Numbered from the stretch's first letter, positions 18,126 to 27,656 are shown. The stretch is 64,000 nt of DNA from JAJEBT01 sp965214975 (GCA_965214975.1 OZ244055.1:3596001-3660000); one strand, 5' to 3'. Notes: a model not told the origin generated them from the sequence alone. A program made the numbers and translations.

Positions 18126-18947
18126 ATGGACATGGCGGCGACGAACCCGATCCGGGAGGATGCGACCGACGCGGTCGAGACCGCGGCGGAACGGATCAAG
18201 ATCACCGCCCGTCGGGTCAGCGTGCACTACGGGGACAAGCAGGCCCTGTTCGACGTCGATCTCGACATACCCGAACACCGCGTCACGTCGTTGATCGGCC
18301 CTTCGGGCTGTGGCAAGTCCACGTTCCTGCGCTGCCTGAACCGGATGAACGACGTCATAGAGGGCTGCCGCGTCACCGGCGACATCGCGATCGACGGGGA
18401 GGACATACACGACCATGCCCTCGACGTCGTGCAGCTGCGCGCCCGGGTCGGAATGGTTTTCCAGAAGCCCAACCCGTTCCCCAAGTCGATCTACGACAAC
18501 ATCGCCTACGGCCCGCGCATCCACGGCCTCGCGTCGGACAAGACGGAACTGGACGAGATCGTGCATTCGAGCCTCGAGAGAGCCAGCCTGCTCAATGAGG
18601 TCAAGGACCGCCTCGGCGACGCCGGAACCGGGCTGTCCGGCGGCCAGCAGCAGCGCCTGTGCATCGCCCGCGCCATCGCCGTCAGCCCGCAGGTCATCCT
18701 TATGGACGAGCCGTGCTCGGCGCTCGACCCGATCGCGACGGCGCGCATCGAGGAGCTGATCGACGAGTTGCGCACGCGGTTCACGATCATCATCGTGACG
18801 CATTCGATGCAGCAGGCCGCCCGCGTGTCGCAGCGAACGGCGTTCTTCCATCTCGGCCATCTGGTCGAGGTCGACGACACCGAGACCGTGTTCACGAACC
18901 CTCGCGACGAAAGGACGCAAGGCTACATCACCGGCCGTTACGGCTGA
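18126..18947 (+). CDS. pstB: Phosphate ABC transporter ATP-binding protein PstB
   Basis: The ATPase subunit of the phosphate importer has Walker A (GPSGCGKST), the Q-loop region (GMVFQKPNPFPKSIYDNI, highly specific for PstB), the signature LSGGQQQRLCIARA, Walker B (VILMDEPCSALDP) and the H-loop (IIIVTHSMQQAARVS). I chose ATG 18126 (MDMAATNP), which is preceded by TGAGGT at 18115-18120; an earlier ATG at 18105 in the same frame lies three bases after pstA. The length (273 residues) is usual. Confidence 0.96.
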   Translation: MDMAATNPIREDATDAVETAAERIKITARRVSVHYGDKQALFDVDLDIPEHRVTSLIGPSGCGKSTFLRCLNRMNDVIEGCRVTGDIAIDGEDIHDHALDVVQLRARVGMVFQKPNPFPKSIYDNIAYGPRIHGLASDKTELDEIVHSSLERASLLNEVKDRLGDAGTGLSGGQQQRLCIARAIAVSPQVILMDEPCSALDPIATARIEELIDELRTRFTIIIVTHSMQQAARVSQRTAFFHLGHLVEVDDTETVFTNPRDERTQGYITGRYG

Positions 18948-18972
18948 CCCGGGAAATCTTGGGAGAACAGGC

Positions 18973-19722
18973 ATGGCGGGCAACGCGCCGTCCGCGGGCG
19001 AACACATCGTCTCGTCCTACGACAAGGAACTCGAGGATCTCGACACCGACATCATCCGCATGGGCGGGCTGGTCGAGGCGCAGATCGCCCGCGCGGTCGA
19101 GGCCGTGGTGCGGCGCGACCCGGATTTCGCGGCCCGCATCATTCCCGAGGACGACCTGGTGGACGATCTCAACCACGAGATCGACATCAGGGCCACCCGG
19201 CTTCTCGCCCTGCGCCAGCCGATGGCCCTCGACCTCCGCCAGATCGTTGCGGCGCTCAAGATATCCTCCGACCTCGAGCGCATAGGAGACTACGCGACCA
19301 ACATCGCCAAGCGCGCGATCGCTCTGTCCATGAGCGCGCCCGTCGGCCCGGTCAGGGAGATCCCGCCCATGAGCCGGCTCGCCCAGGAGATGCTGAAGAA
19401 CGTGCTCGACGCCTACGTCGCGCGCGACCCCGATCGGGCCATCGAGGCTTGGCATGCCGACGAGAAGCTGGACAACGCCTACGCCCGCGTGTTCCGCCTC
19501 GCGCTGGACGTGGTCCGGGATCCGGAGCACGTCTCGGCCTGCACGCATCTTCTGTTCATCGCCAAGAACGTCGAGCGGATCGGCGATCACGTCACGAACA
19601 TCGCGGAGACGATCTATTTCCTGGTTCGCGGCGAACGGCTGCGCACGGCCCGCCCGAGGGGAAGCGAGCCGGAACTGATGGGATCCCGATCCCCGGCGGG
19701 GGCGGAAGACGGCAAGCGCTGA
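18973..19722 (+). CDS. phoU: Phosphate signalling complex protein PhoU
   Basis: The 249-residue all-helical protein has the two repeated PhoU units. Each contains an acidic metal-binding motif: SDLERIGDYATNIAKR in the first and KNVERIGDHVTNIAETIYF in the second, the E-x3-D signatures of the family. PhoU links transporter activity to PhoR and represses the regulon when phosphate is plentiful. GGGAGA precedes the start. Its TGA stop shares one base with the phoB start codon (TGATG at 19720-19724), so the two are probably translationally coupled. Confidence 0.96.
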   Translation: MAGNAPSAGEHIVSSYDKELEDLDTDIIRMGGLVEAQIARAVEAVVRRDPDFAARIIPEDDLVDDLNHEIDIRATRLLALRQPMALDLRQIVAALKISSDLERIGDYATNIAKRAIALSMSAPVGPVREIPPMSRLAQEMLKNVLDAYVARDPDRAIEAWHADEKLDNAYARVFRLALDVVRDPEHVSACTHLLFIAKNVERIGDHVTNIAETIYFLVRGERLRTARPRGSEPELMGSRSPAGAEDGKR

Positions 19723-20417
19723 TGCCCGTCGTTCTTCTGGTCGAGGACGAGGCCGCGCTCGTCGACGTGCTGCGCTACAACCTGGAGCGCGAGGGATTCG
19801 AGGTCGTCGCGACCGGGGACGGGGAGAAGGCCCTCCGGATCGTCGACGAGCGTTCCGTGGATCTGGTGCTGCTCGACTGGATGCTGCCGCGGATGTCCGG
19901 AATCGAGGTCTGCCGCCAGCTGCGCCGCAAGACCGGAACGCAGGACGTGCCCATCATCATGCTGACGGCGCGCGGAGACAGGGCCGACCGCGTGCGTGGC
20001 CTCAACACCGGCGCCGACGACTACATGGCCAAGCCCGTCTCGCCCGACGAGCTGCTTGCGCGCATGCGCGCGGTTCTCCGCCGCGTCCGGCCGGCGCTGG
20101 CGCAGGAGAAGCTGGCCTACGACGACATCGAGATGAACCTGACCGAGTACAAGGTGCGGCGCGACGGCCGTCCGGTCGTGCTGGGGCCGACGGAATTCCG
20201 GTTGCTGCGGCACTTCATGTCCCAGCCCGGCCGCGTGTTCTCCCGCGGCCAGCTGATCGACGCGGTCTGGGGGCACGACTTCTACATCGACCCGCGAACC
20301 GTCGACGTGCACATCCGCAGGCTTCGCAAGGCTCTCAACGCCGACGGCCGGAAAGACGTCATCCGCACGGTCAGATCGGCCGGCTACGCGCTGGACGCCG
20401 AACCCCTGTCCCGCTGA
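19722..20417 (+). CDS. phoB: Phosphate regulon response regulator PhoB
   Basis: The 231-residue OmpR/PhoB-type regulator has a receiver domain with the acidic pair (VEDE, residues 7-10), phosphoacceptor Asp 52 (LVLLDWMLP), and Lys in DDYMAKPVSPDEL. The C-terminal winged helix has LGPTEFRLLRHFMSQPGRVF and VDVHIRRLRKALN. It binds Pho boxes such as the one upstream of pstC. The start is fixed by the overlap with the phoU stop; the longer open frame upstream lies inside phoU and is not real. Confidence 0.97.
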   Translation: MPVVLLVEDEAALVDVLRYNLEREGFEVVATGDGEKALRIVDERSVDLVLLDWMLPRMSGIEVCRQLRRKTGTQDVPIIMLTARGDRADRVRGLNTGADDYMAKPVSPDELLARMRAVLRRVRPALAQEKLAYDDIEMNLTEYKVRRDGRPVVLGPTEFRLLRHFMSQPGRVFSRGQLIDAVWGHDFYIDPRTVDVHIRRLRKALNADGRKDVIRTVRSAGYALDAEPLSR

Positions 20418-20453
20418 CCGCCGGGCCGCCCGGAACGGGCGGAAAACCCCGGC

Positions 20454-20981
20454 TCAGTTGATCGGCCCCGCCGGCGGCTTCCCGGAGGATTTCGCGGCCG
20501 GCGGCGGACCCAGATCCCATTCCGCCGCGGCCGCCTGGCGCCCGATCATGTCGACCACGTTCCAGAAATGCGCGATGCCGATCGTGAAGGTGACCGTTTC
20601 GCCGCTGTCCAGGGAAAGGGCGAAATCGACGAGCGACCCGGATCGCGGCGTCAGCGACATCTTCGTGACCAGGCGCGGCCCGTCCGCCATCACCGGATGC
20701 GGCCGGCCGACACGGTAGTCCTGGCTGAAATCCGCTCCCTGTGCCGCCGCCTCGCGGGCGAACTCCGCCACGTTGGCCTGCGCCACGGGATCCGAAGTCC
20801 TGCTGTCGACCAGACGCGGCGCGACCCGGCCGGCGGCGCCGAACAGTCCGCGGGCCAGGCGTCGCGTCAGCATGAACCGCATCTCCGTCCCGTCGGAAAG
20901 GCTGCTGCGCAGGCGAAGCCGGTCTTCCGCCGCCCGGTAGTCGACGGAGAACTGGAGCGGCCTCGCGGGTTCGCCGTTCAC
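20454..20981 (-). CDS. Conserved-looking hypothetical protein
   Basis: The 175-residue product has no signal peptide and no motif I can name. The N-terminal half (FSVDYRAAEDRLRLRSSLSDG) looks like beta strands, followed by an Arg-rich helix (MLTRRLARGLFGAAGRV) and a second beta-rich half ending in a proline-rich tail. GC3 bias is like that of the neighbours, so it is probably a true gene. It lies 75 bases downstream of ampG on the same strand and converges on phoB with 36 bases between the stops. Confidence 0.6.
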   Translation of the reverse strand: MNGEPARPLQFSVDYRAAEDRLRLRSSLSDGTEMRFMLTRRLARGLFGAAGRVAPRLVDSRTSDPVAQANVAEFAREAAAQGADFSQDYRVGRPHPVMADGPRLVTKMSLTPRSGSLVDFALSLDSGETVTFTIGIAHFWNVVDMIGRQAAAAEWDLGPPPAAKSSGKPPAGPIN

Positions 20982-21056
20982 GCCGCCGCCCTGCTCGCCG
21001 GAAGCCGCCGCGGGACCGGCTTCCGGCCCCGCGAACCGCCGGCGGAAGCCGCCCGG

Positions 21057-22376
21057 TCACCCGCCATGCCGGCTGTCCCGGGGCATGAGACGCACCAGCA
21101 GCCGAAGCAGGACGATCGCTGGAATCGACGCCGCGCCGACGCAGACGAAGAACAGCGTCCAGTCGCCCAGCGCGTCGACCGCCCAGCCCGAGACGAGGCC
21201 GAGCTGGATCCGGGCGAAATTCCCCAGGGAGGCGAGCAGGGCATACTGCGTGGCGGTGAACGAGACGTTGCACAGACCGGAAAGATAGGCCACGAACGCC
21301 GTGGTCGCCATCCCTCCGGTCAGGTTGTCCAGGAACACCACCGTCGCCAGCAGCCCGAAATCCTTTCCGGCGGCCGCCAGCAGGCCGAAGGCCAGGTTGG
21401 TCGCCATCATCAGGAAGGCGCCGAGGAACATCGCCCGCATGATGCCGATCCGTGCGCACACCCAGCCGCCTATCGCGACGCCCAGAAGGGTGGAAAGAAG
21501 GCCGATCGACTTGGAGAAGTCCGCGATCTCCTTGGTCGAGAAACCGAGATCCACGTAGAAGACCCCCGCCATCCGTCCCAGCATCGCGTCCCCGAACTTG
21601 TAGAAGACGATCACGGCGAGCGTGAGCGCCGCTGTCCAGCCGAGCCGCCGGAAGAACTCGGCGAGCGGCGCGACCGCGGCGCCGCGCACCCAGTCGGCGG
21701 TCCGGCGCAGGCGGCTGGCCGACGGTGCCGACGCTTCCGGGGCGGCGGGTGGGTCGGGCTCGGGGGCGAACAGAACCGCGCAGGCGACGACCGCGATCGC
21801 GAACGCCGACAGCCAGTAGGCCGCTTGCCAGCCGCTCCAGGCCGCGGCGTAGAGCGCGCCGGCACCGGTGACGTAGGCGCCGGCATGCCAGCCCCATGTC
21901 GCCACCGCCGCGCCGACGCCCCATTCGGAGGGCTCCAGAATCTCGATGCGGTAGGCGTCGATCGCGATGTCCTGGGTCGCTGACACGATCGAGACCAGCA
22001 ACGCCGCGACCGCCAGCATCCAGGTCGAGTCCCCGGGCTCCTGCAAGCCCATCACGACCACCGGCGGCAGCAGCGCGAGCTGGCACAGCAGCAGCCACGA
22101 CCTCCGCTGGCCGAGAAGGCGGTGAAGGCCGGGCAGGCGCAGCCTGTCCACCAGCGGCGCCCAGAGGAAGTTGATCGCGTAGGGCGTGGTCACCGCGCCG
22201 AGCAGACCGATCGAGGTCCGGCTGATGCCCTCCTGGCGCAGCCATATGGAGAGCGTCGCGAACACGAGGGGCGCGGGCAGGCCGCTTGCCATTCCGAACA
22301 GGAACACCGTCCGGAACCGGGCGTCGCGCAGCCGGGCGGCCCAGCCGTGGCCCTGCCTTGCCGGGGCGTCGGACAC
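21057..22376 (-). CDS. ampG: AmpG-family MFS permease (muropeptide transporter-like)
   Basis: The 439-residue protein is an MFS transporter of the AmpG branch. The N-terminus FLFGMASGLPAPLVFATLSIWL, then GLLGAVTTPYAINFLWAPLVDR and the intracellular motif SATQDIAIDAYRIE are typical. About 12 hydrophobic segments are visible, with a proline/alanine-rich cytoplasmic loop in the centre. AmpG imports anhydro-muropeptides released during wall turnover. Some family members carry other substrates, so the exact cargo is an inference. Confidence 0.88.
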   Translation of the reverse strand: MSDAPARQGHGWAARLRDARFRTVFLFGMASGLPAPLVFATLSIWLRQEGISRTSIGLLGAVTTPYAINFLWAPLVDRLRLPGLHRLLGQRRSWLLLCQLALLPPVVVMGLQEPGDSTWMLAVAALLVSIVSATQDIAIDAYRIEILEPSEWGVGAAVATWGWHAGAYVTGAGALYAAAWSGWQAAYWLSAFAIAVVACAVLFAPEPDPPAAPEASAPSASRLRRTADWVRGAAVAPLAEFFRRLGWTAALTLAVIVFYKFGDAMLGRMAGVFYVDLGFSTKEIADFSKSIGLLSTLLGVAIGGWVCARIGIMRAMFLGAFLMMATNLAFGLLAAAGKDFGLLATVVFLDNLTGGMATTAFVAYLSGLCNVSFTATQYALLASLGNFARIQLGLVSGWAVDALGDWTLFFVCVGAASIPAIVLLRLLVRLMPRDSRHGG

Positions 22377-23199
22377 GGCGCGTTCAGCCGGGTTTTCTCA
22401 CGCGGGAAGGATGCATCGGGGCTCGGGAGCCGGCGTCACGTTCGGAATCAAGCAACCAACCGCTTCCAGGGGGATTTCCCGACGCGGACGCAGTGTAGCA
22501 CGGATCCGTCCGACCTCGAACCCGTGGACGGCCTCGATTCGGAAACGGGCCCGACGGTGGAGCGAACCGGGCGGCCCGGCCTGCGGAACCCCGCCCACGG
22601 CTGTCGCCCGAAGCCGCCGGGTGCCCGGCCGGGCCGCCGTGCGGCCGTCGGTTTTCCGGCTTGCCCCGGGCCGTCGAGGCGCGGGCCGGAAGTCCCCTGT
22701 GCTTTCGCCGAGCGAACGACTTGCGGGAAAGCGGAGCAAGAGCCGGCAGACTGCAAGAATCCCGCCAGTCCGCCGCACGGGAATCGGAAAAGAGGATGTG
22801 CCGTGACCGCAGGCGAACCCGGGACCGTTGCGCCCGAGGCTCCCCTGGCAACGCCTGCCGAGCGGACCCGGAACCGTCCGGAAGATGACACGCGGCACCC
22901 CGTTCCGAAACTCCACCGGATCCTCGATCGCCGGCCTCGGCACGGGTGCCGTCTCGCCGGGATCCTTTCGGGAAAGGGCGGGGCCGGACGACGGCAGGCG
23001 ACCGGCACCCTCCGTTCCGAAGTTCGACCGACCCGCGTTCCCGACGCTTCGGCCAGCGCTTGCGCAACCTGACGCGGGCGCAAGCGCCCGTACGCTGTCC
23101 GGCGACCGGGCTGCCGGGCGCTTCCCTGCCGGAAACGGCGGGAAACCGGGGAAAGACCCGGCCGCCGACGGAGAGCCGGGGCCGAGGCTCGAAGGAGAG
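22377..23199. other. Long intergenic stretch between typA and ampG, no gene found
   Basis: About 820 GC-rich bases separate the typA stop from the ampG start codon. Open frames occur on both strands but have composition typical of non-coding GC-rich DNA, show no domain and lack ribosome binding sites in sensible places. I see no tRNA, no repeat array and no transposase remnant. Its upstream part presumably holds the ampG promoter. Confidence 0.55.
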
Positions 23200-25038
23200 C
23201 TATGCCGTTTCCGCCGCGGCCCGAAGCCTGCGGGCGTCGCGCCGGCGCCCGGCGGCGTCGAGAACGCGCTTGCGTAGCCGGACGTGGTTCGGCGTCACCT
23301 CGACCAGTTCGTCGTCCTCGATGTAGCCCATGGCGTCCTCGAGACGGAACCGGCGCGGCGGCGTCAGACGGATCGCCTCGTCGCTGCCGGCGGCGCGGAT
23401 GTTGGTGAGTTTCTTGGTCTTGAGCACGTTGACGGCGAGATCGCCTTCCCGGCCGTGCTCGCCGACGATCATGCCCTCGTAGACCGGCGTGCCGCCGCCG
23501 ATGAACAACTCGCCCCGTTCCTCCAGATTCGCCAGCGCGTAGGGCACGGCCCGTCCGGCGGCGTTGGCGACCAGCACGCCAGTGCGACGACCGGCGACCG
23601 GCCCCCGCAAGGGTCCGTGGGAATCGAACACTCTGGTCATCACGCCGGTTCCCCGTGTCTCGTTGAGGAATTTCCCGTGCCAGCCGACCAGGCCCCGCGA
23701 CGGCGCGAGAAACACGAGCCGCGTCTTGCCGCCGCCGGAGGCGCTCATGTCCTGCATCTCGCCGTGCCGGTCGCCCATCGCGGCGATCACCGCGCCCGCG
23801 AACTCGTCGTCGACGTCGATCACGACCTCCTCGATCGGCTCGAGGCGCCGGCCGGTTCGGCGGTCGGTCCGGTGCAGCACCTTCGGGCGCGACAGCGAGA
23901 GCTCGAACCCCTCGCGCCGCATCGTCTCGACCAGAACCCCGAGCTGCAGTTCGCCCCGCCCCCTGACCTCGAAAACGTTCTCCTCCTCGGTGGCGTCCAC
24001 CTCGATCGCGACGTTGCCCTCCGCCTCGCGGTGCAGCCGGGCACCGAGCATCCGCGACGTGAGCTTGTCGCCGTCGTTGCCGGCCAGCGGGGAATCGTTG
24101 GTCGAGAACCGCATGGAAAGCGTCGGCGGGTCGATCGGCCGCGCCGCAAGCGGCTCCGGATGCCCGGGGTCGGCGATGGTGTCGGCGACCGAGGCCCGCT
24201 TGAGGCCGGCCACCGCGACGATGTCGCCGGCGGCCACCTCCTCGACCGGGATCCGTTCGACGCCGCGGAACGCCAGGAGCTTCGTCAGGCGCGCCGATTC
24301 GAGATGCCCGCCGTCCCTTCCGACGGCCACCACCGGCGCGTTGGCGCGCGCGATGCCGCGCGTGACGCGTCCGATCAGCACCCGTCCCAGATAGGTGTCG
24401 TTCTCCAGAATCGTGGCGAGCAGCGCGAACGGGGCGTCGGCCCGGTCCTCCGGAGCGGGAACGTGGCGCAGGACCAGGTCGAAAAGCGGGTTCATCGATT
24501 CGCGGGGCGCCGAGAGCGACTCCGCGGCCCAGCCCTCCTTTGCCGAAGCGTAGAGCGTGGGGAAATCCAGCTGCTCGTCGCTCGCGCCGAGAGCGGCGAA
24601 CAGGTCGAAGACCTCGACCTCCGTCTTTCCGGCCCTCTGGTCCGGGCGGTCGACCTTGTTGACCACGACGATCGGCCGCAGTCCCAGCGCCAGCGCCTTC
24701 GCGGTCACGAACTTGGTCTGCGGCATCGGCCCCTCTGCCGCGTCCACGAGAACCAGAACGCCCTCGACCATGCTCAGGATGCGCTCGACCTCGCCGCCGA
24801 AATCCGCGTGGCCGGGGGTGTCGACGAGATTGATCCGCACGCCCTTCCACGCGACGGAGGCGCATTTGGCGAGGATGGTGATGCCGCGCTCGCGCTCGAG
24901 CGCGCCGGAATCCATGACGCGCTCGGCCACCTTCTGCCCGGCCCGGAAACTTCCCGACTGGCGCAGCAGCTGGTCGATCAGGCTGGTCTTGCCGTGGTCG
25001 ACGTGCGCGATGATGGCGATGTTGCGGAGCCCGGTCAC
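23200..25038 (-). CDS. typA: Ribosome-associated translational GTPase TypA/BipA
   Basis: The 612-residue protein has the full translational GTPase G domain: P-loop AHVDHGKTSL (residues 11-20), RERGITI switch I, DTPGHADFGGEV switch II and VNKVDRPDQR (NKxD). It continues into the EF-G-like domains III and V and a C-terminal TypA-specific domain. The length is right for TypA rather than LepA or EF-G. TypA acts on the ribosome in assembly and stress adaptation. It is on the same strand as the PfkB gene, 16 bases downstream of it. Confidence 0.96.
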   Translation of the reverse strand: MTGLRNIAIIAHVDHGKTSLIDQLLRQSGSFRAGQKVAERVMDSGALERERGITILAKCASVAWKGVRINLVDTPGHADFGGEVERILSMVEGVLVLVDAAEGPMPQTKFVTAKALALGLRPIVVVNKVDRPDQRAGKTEVEVFDLFAALGASDEQLDFPTLYASAKEGWAAESLSAPRESMNPLFDLVLRHVPAPEDRADAPFALLATILENDTYLGRVLIGRVTRGIARANAPVVAVGRDGGHLESARLTKLLAFRGVERIPVEEVAAGDIVAVAGLKRASVADTIADPGHPEPLAARPIDPPTLSMRFSTNDSPLAGNDGDKLTSRMLGARLHREAEGNVAIEVDATEEENVFEVRGRGELQLGVLVETMRREGFELSLSRPKVLHRTDRRTGRRLEPIEEVVIDVDDEFAGAVIAAMGDRHGEMQDMSASGGGKTRLVFLAPSRGLVGWHGKFLNETRGTGVMTRVFDSHGPLRGPVAGRRTGVLVANAAGRAVPYALANLEERGELFIGGGTPVYEGMIVGEHGREGDLAVNVLKTKKLTNIRAAGSDEAIRLTPPRRFRLEDAMGYIEDDELVEVTPNHVRLRKRVLDAAGRRRDARRLRAAAETA

Positions 25039-25054
25039 GCCGCTTCCGCCCCGC

Positions 25055-26035
25055 CTAGCGGACGGCGTCCCGAACGAGACCGTCCAGGGGAATCTCGGGC
25101 CGTGCGCCGTAATGGCCGATGACCTCGGCCGCGCAGACCGCGCCGATCCGCCCGGCGACGTCGAGCTCGTAGCCTCGCGTCAGGCCGAACAGGAGGCCGG
25201 CCGCGTAGAGGTCTCCGGCCCCCGTGGTGTCGACGACGCGCGCGACCGGTTCGGCGGCGATCTCGATGCGTTCGCCTCCGCTCACGATCACCGATCCGTC
25301 CTCGCTCTTGGTGACCGCCGCGACTTCCACGCGACCGTCGATCATGCTCACGGCCTCGTCGAGATCCGCGGTTTCGCAGAGCGACATGATCTCGTCCCGG
25401 TTGGCGAAGAGAATGTCGACGTGATGCTCGACCAGCTGCCGGAAGGCGGCCCGGTGACGGTCGACGCAGAACGGATCCGACAGCGTCAGCGCGACCTTCC
25501 TGCCGGCCGCGTGCGCGAGTTCGGCCGCATGGACGAAGGCGCGCTTGGCGGAATCGAGGTCGAACAGGTAGCCCTCCAGATAGGTCACCTGGGCGTCGCG
25601 AACGACCTCGGGATCGATGTCGTCGGGGCCGAGCAGGACGCTGACTCCGAGGAAGGTCTGCATGGTCCGGTCGGCGTCCGGAGTCACGAAGATCAGGCAG
25701 CGGGCCGTCGGCGGACCCTCGGCCGCGGGGCGGAGGCCGTGCTCGACTCCGATCGCGTTCAGGTCGTCGCGAAAGACGCCGCCGAGGTCGTCGTCGCGCA
25801 CCTTGCCGATGAACGCGCCGCGGCCGCCGAGGGACGCCAGGCCGGCAAGGGTGTTGGCGGCGGAGCCCCCGGAACTCCGGCTGGCGCCCGTCATCGCGCC
25901 GAGAAGACTGTCGGCCCGGCCGGCGTCGATCAGGCTCATCGCCCCCTTCCGGAGATCGAGCCTGTCCATGTCGGCCATTTCGGCCGGCGCGATGATGTCG
26001 ACGATGGCGTTGCCGACTCCGACGACATCGTACAT
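25055..26035 (-). CDS. PfkB-family sugar/nucleoside kinase, adenosine kinase-like
   Basis: The 326-residue protein is a ribokinase-fold kinase. It opens with VVGVGNAIVDIIAPAEMADM and has the first PfkB signature region (GGSAANTLAGLASLGGRGAFIGKV). The second signature with the catalytic base is VVDTTGAGDLYAAGLLFG. This arrangement, including the starting residues, matches the alphaproteobacterial proteins annotated as adenosine kinase. Adenosine as substrate is family inference. It may form an operon with typA. Confidence 0.88.
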   Translation of the reverse strand: MYDVVGVGNAIVDIIAPAEMADMDRLDLRKGAMSLIDAGRADSLLGAMTGASRSSGGSAANTLAGLASLGGRGAFIGKVRDDDLGGVFRDDLNAIGVEHGLRPAAEGPPTARCLIFVTPDADRTMQTFLGVSVLLGPDDIDPEVVRDAQVTYLEGYLFDLDSAKRAFVHAAELAHAAGRKVALTLSDPFCVDRHRAAFRQLVEHHVDILFANRDEIMSLCETADLDEAVSMIDGRVEVAAVTKSEDGSVIVSGGERIEIAAEPVARVVDTTGAGDLYAAGLLFGLTRGYELDVAGRIGAVCAAEVIGHYGARPEIPLDGLVRDAVR

Positions 26036-26241
26036 CCGCGAACTCCCGAAATTCCCGCGACGCGCCGGTTATACCGAAGAAACCGCGGCGGGACATCCCG
26101 CGGAACGGGCGGCGGGCCGGCAATCCGCTGTTGCCCGGAGCGCCGCGGCGGGATATGCTGTCTTCGCCTTCCGGAGGGCAGAGTCCGGCCAAGGACGGCG
26201 ACGCGCCCCGGCGGTGCGCCGTCGGGACGCTGGAGGACGAC

Positions 26242-26724
26242 ATGACGGACAGCAACGAGAAAGCCGCCGCACCCGAAACCGGAGCGAGGCTCGTGACGCC
26301 GCGTTCCCTGACGCAGCCATCGTTGCGGCCGGTGCCGACGAGCCCCATCGACTCGCGGGCCTCCGGACGCCCGCCCGCCAGATTCGCCGACGCCGACAGC
26401 AAGAAACTGGTCGTCGGCCAGGACATCACGGTCACGGGCAACATCGGCTCGTGCGAGAAGATTCACGTGGCAGGCCGCGTCGAGGCCGAGCTCAGTTCCT
26501 GCCGCGAGATGGAGGTCGGCCCCACCGGAACCTTCGTCGGCGAAGCGGAGGTGGACGAGGCCGTCGTCAGCGGGCAGGTCATGGGCACGCTGAACGTGCG
26601 GAACGTCCTTTCGATCCGTTCCGGCGGATGCGTGCAAGGCACCGTCAGGTACGGCAAGCTCGAGGTCCAGATCGGCGGAATCCTGAGTGGCGACATCGCC
26701 AGCCGTTCCGACGACCACGACTAG
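26242..26724 (+). CDS. Bactofilin family polymer-forming cytoskeletal protein
   Basis: The start is placed at ATG 26242 (MTDSNEKAAAP), five bases after GGAGGA at 26231-26236. The 160-residue product has a disordered, proline-containing N-terminal tail of about 55 residues, then a right-handed beta-helix DUF583 domain. Visible repeating strands include VVGQDITVTGNIGSCEKIHV, VEAELSSCREMEV and GTVRYGKLEVQIGGILSGDI. Bactofilins assemble into filaments at the membrane that organise cell-shape or stalk machinery. A small lipoprotein gene follows after 19 bases. Confidence 0.92.
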   Translation: MTDSNEKAAAPETGARLVTPRSLTQPSLRPVPTSPIDSRASGRPPARFADADSKKLVVGQDITVTGNIGSCEKIHVAGRVEAELSSCREMEVGPTGTFVGEAEVDEAVVSGQVMGTLNVRNVLSIRSGGCVQGTVRYGKLEVQIGGILSGDIASRSDDHD

Positions 26725-26743
26725 GCGGCCGCCGCGCGAGAGA

Positions 26744-27199
26744 ATGCGCTTCCGCGGGATGCTCTCGAAAAGGCGTCCTCGGGCCGCGTTCGTTCTCGCC
26801 GCTCTCCTCGTGCCCGGATGCGAGCATCCCGAAAGCGTCCGGTTGCCCGATTCCCCCGTTGCCGCGCGAGAGAGCGCTCCGCCTCTCGCGACCCCCGCGC
26901 CTTCGAGGCCGTCGGGCGGGGGTCTGGAAGCCGGCGCCCCGCCGCCTCCTCCGCCGGCCCCGAACACTGACGAACTCTACGGCATGACCCGGGAGGCGGT
27001 CGCCGCCCTGTTCGGGTTTCCGGTTTTCACCCGCAACGAGCCGCCGGCGGAATTCTGGCGCTACCGGGCTCCGGACTGCAGGTTCGAACTCTACTTCTAT
27101 CCCCGTGGCGGCGAGCATCTGGTCGATCACGTCGACATTCTCGGCAACCGCGACGAGGCCGAATGCCTGGCCCTCGTGATGCGGTCGCGGGAGGAATGA
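26744..27199 (+). CDS. Small proline-rich lipoprotein, SmpA/BamE-like region
   Basis: The likely start is ATG 26744 (MRFRGMLSKRRPR). A basic N-terminus and hydrophobic stretch lead to a lipobox (LLVPGC), so the product is probably a lipid-anchored envelope protein. A proline-rich linker with a run of prolines follows. The last 60 residues (LYGMTREAVAALFGFP, then EFWRYRAPDCRFELYFYP) resemble the small alpha/beta fold of SmpA/BamE-type domains; this is weak. It is in line with the bactofilin gene and convergent with fxsA. Confidence 0.7.
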   Translation: MRFRGMLSKRRPRAAFVLAALLVPGCEHPESVRLPDSPVAARESAPPLATPAPSRPSGGGLEAGAPPPPPPAPNTDELYGMTREAVAALFGFPVFTRNEPPAEFWRYRAPDCRFELYFYPRGGEHLVDHVDILGNRDEAECLALVMRSREE

Positions 27200-27209
27200 G
27201 GCGGGGGCG

Positions 27210-27656
27210 CTAGCGCCCGTTCCGCGGACCGGAACCGAGATCCTTGAACTCGCCCTCGATGACGGGGCCTTCCCGCGGCACACCCGCCTGCACGACGCGC
27301 AGCCGTCCGGCGATCCGGTTCAGGAGCCTCCGCGCGGCGGCGCGGCGGAACGGCGGGACGAGAAGAGCGAACCCGACGACATCGGTGACGAAGCCCGGCG
27401 TGAGCAGCAACGTGGCGGCCACCAGCAGGCACAGCCCGTCGACGGCCTCGGCCACCGGCATCTCGTTGCGCGCCAGGCTCTGCCTGACGCGCTGCCAGAC
27501 GGCGAGTCCCTGGACGCGCAGGAGCGCGGAACCCGCCACGGCGGTCGCGACGACCACCGCGAGCGTCGGCCACAGACCGATCCAGCCGCCGACTTCGACG
27601 AAAGCGGCGATCTCGACGAGAGGAACGGCGACGAACGCCGCCAGCAGCAAGGGCAT
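27210..27656 (-). CDS. fxsA: FxsA family cytoplasmic membrane protein
   Basis: The 148-residue protein begins MPLLLAAFVAVPLVEIAAFVEVG with a Gly-rich second segment (GGWIGLWPTLAVVVATAVAGSALLR written here in part: VVVATAVAGSALLRVQGL). It then has LLTPGFVTDVVGFALLVPPFR, the FxsA family hallmark, and a basic cytoplasmic tail. FxsA was named for suppressing F-exclusion of phage T7 when overexpressed; its normal role is unclear. It is divergent from the Tim44-domain gene, an arrangement common in alphaproteobacteria. Confidence 0.9.
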   Translation of the reverse strand: MPLLLAAFVAVPLVEIAAFVEVGGWIGLWPTLAVVVATAVAGSALLRVQGLAVWQRVRQSLARNEMPVAEAVDGLCLLVAATLLLTPGFVTDVVGFALLVPPFRRAAARRLLNRIAGRLRVVQAGVPREGPVIEGEFKDLGSGPRNGR

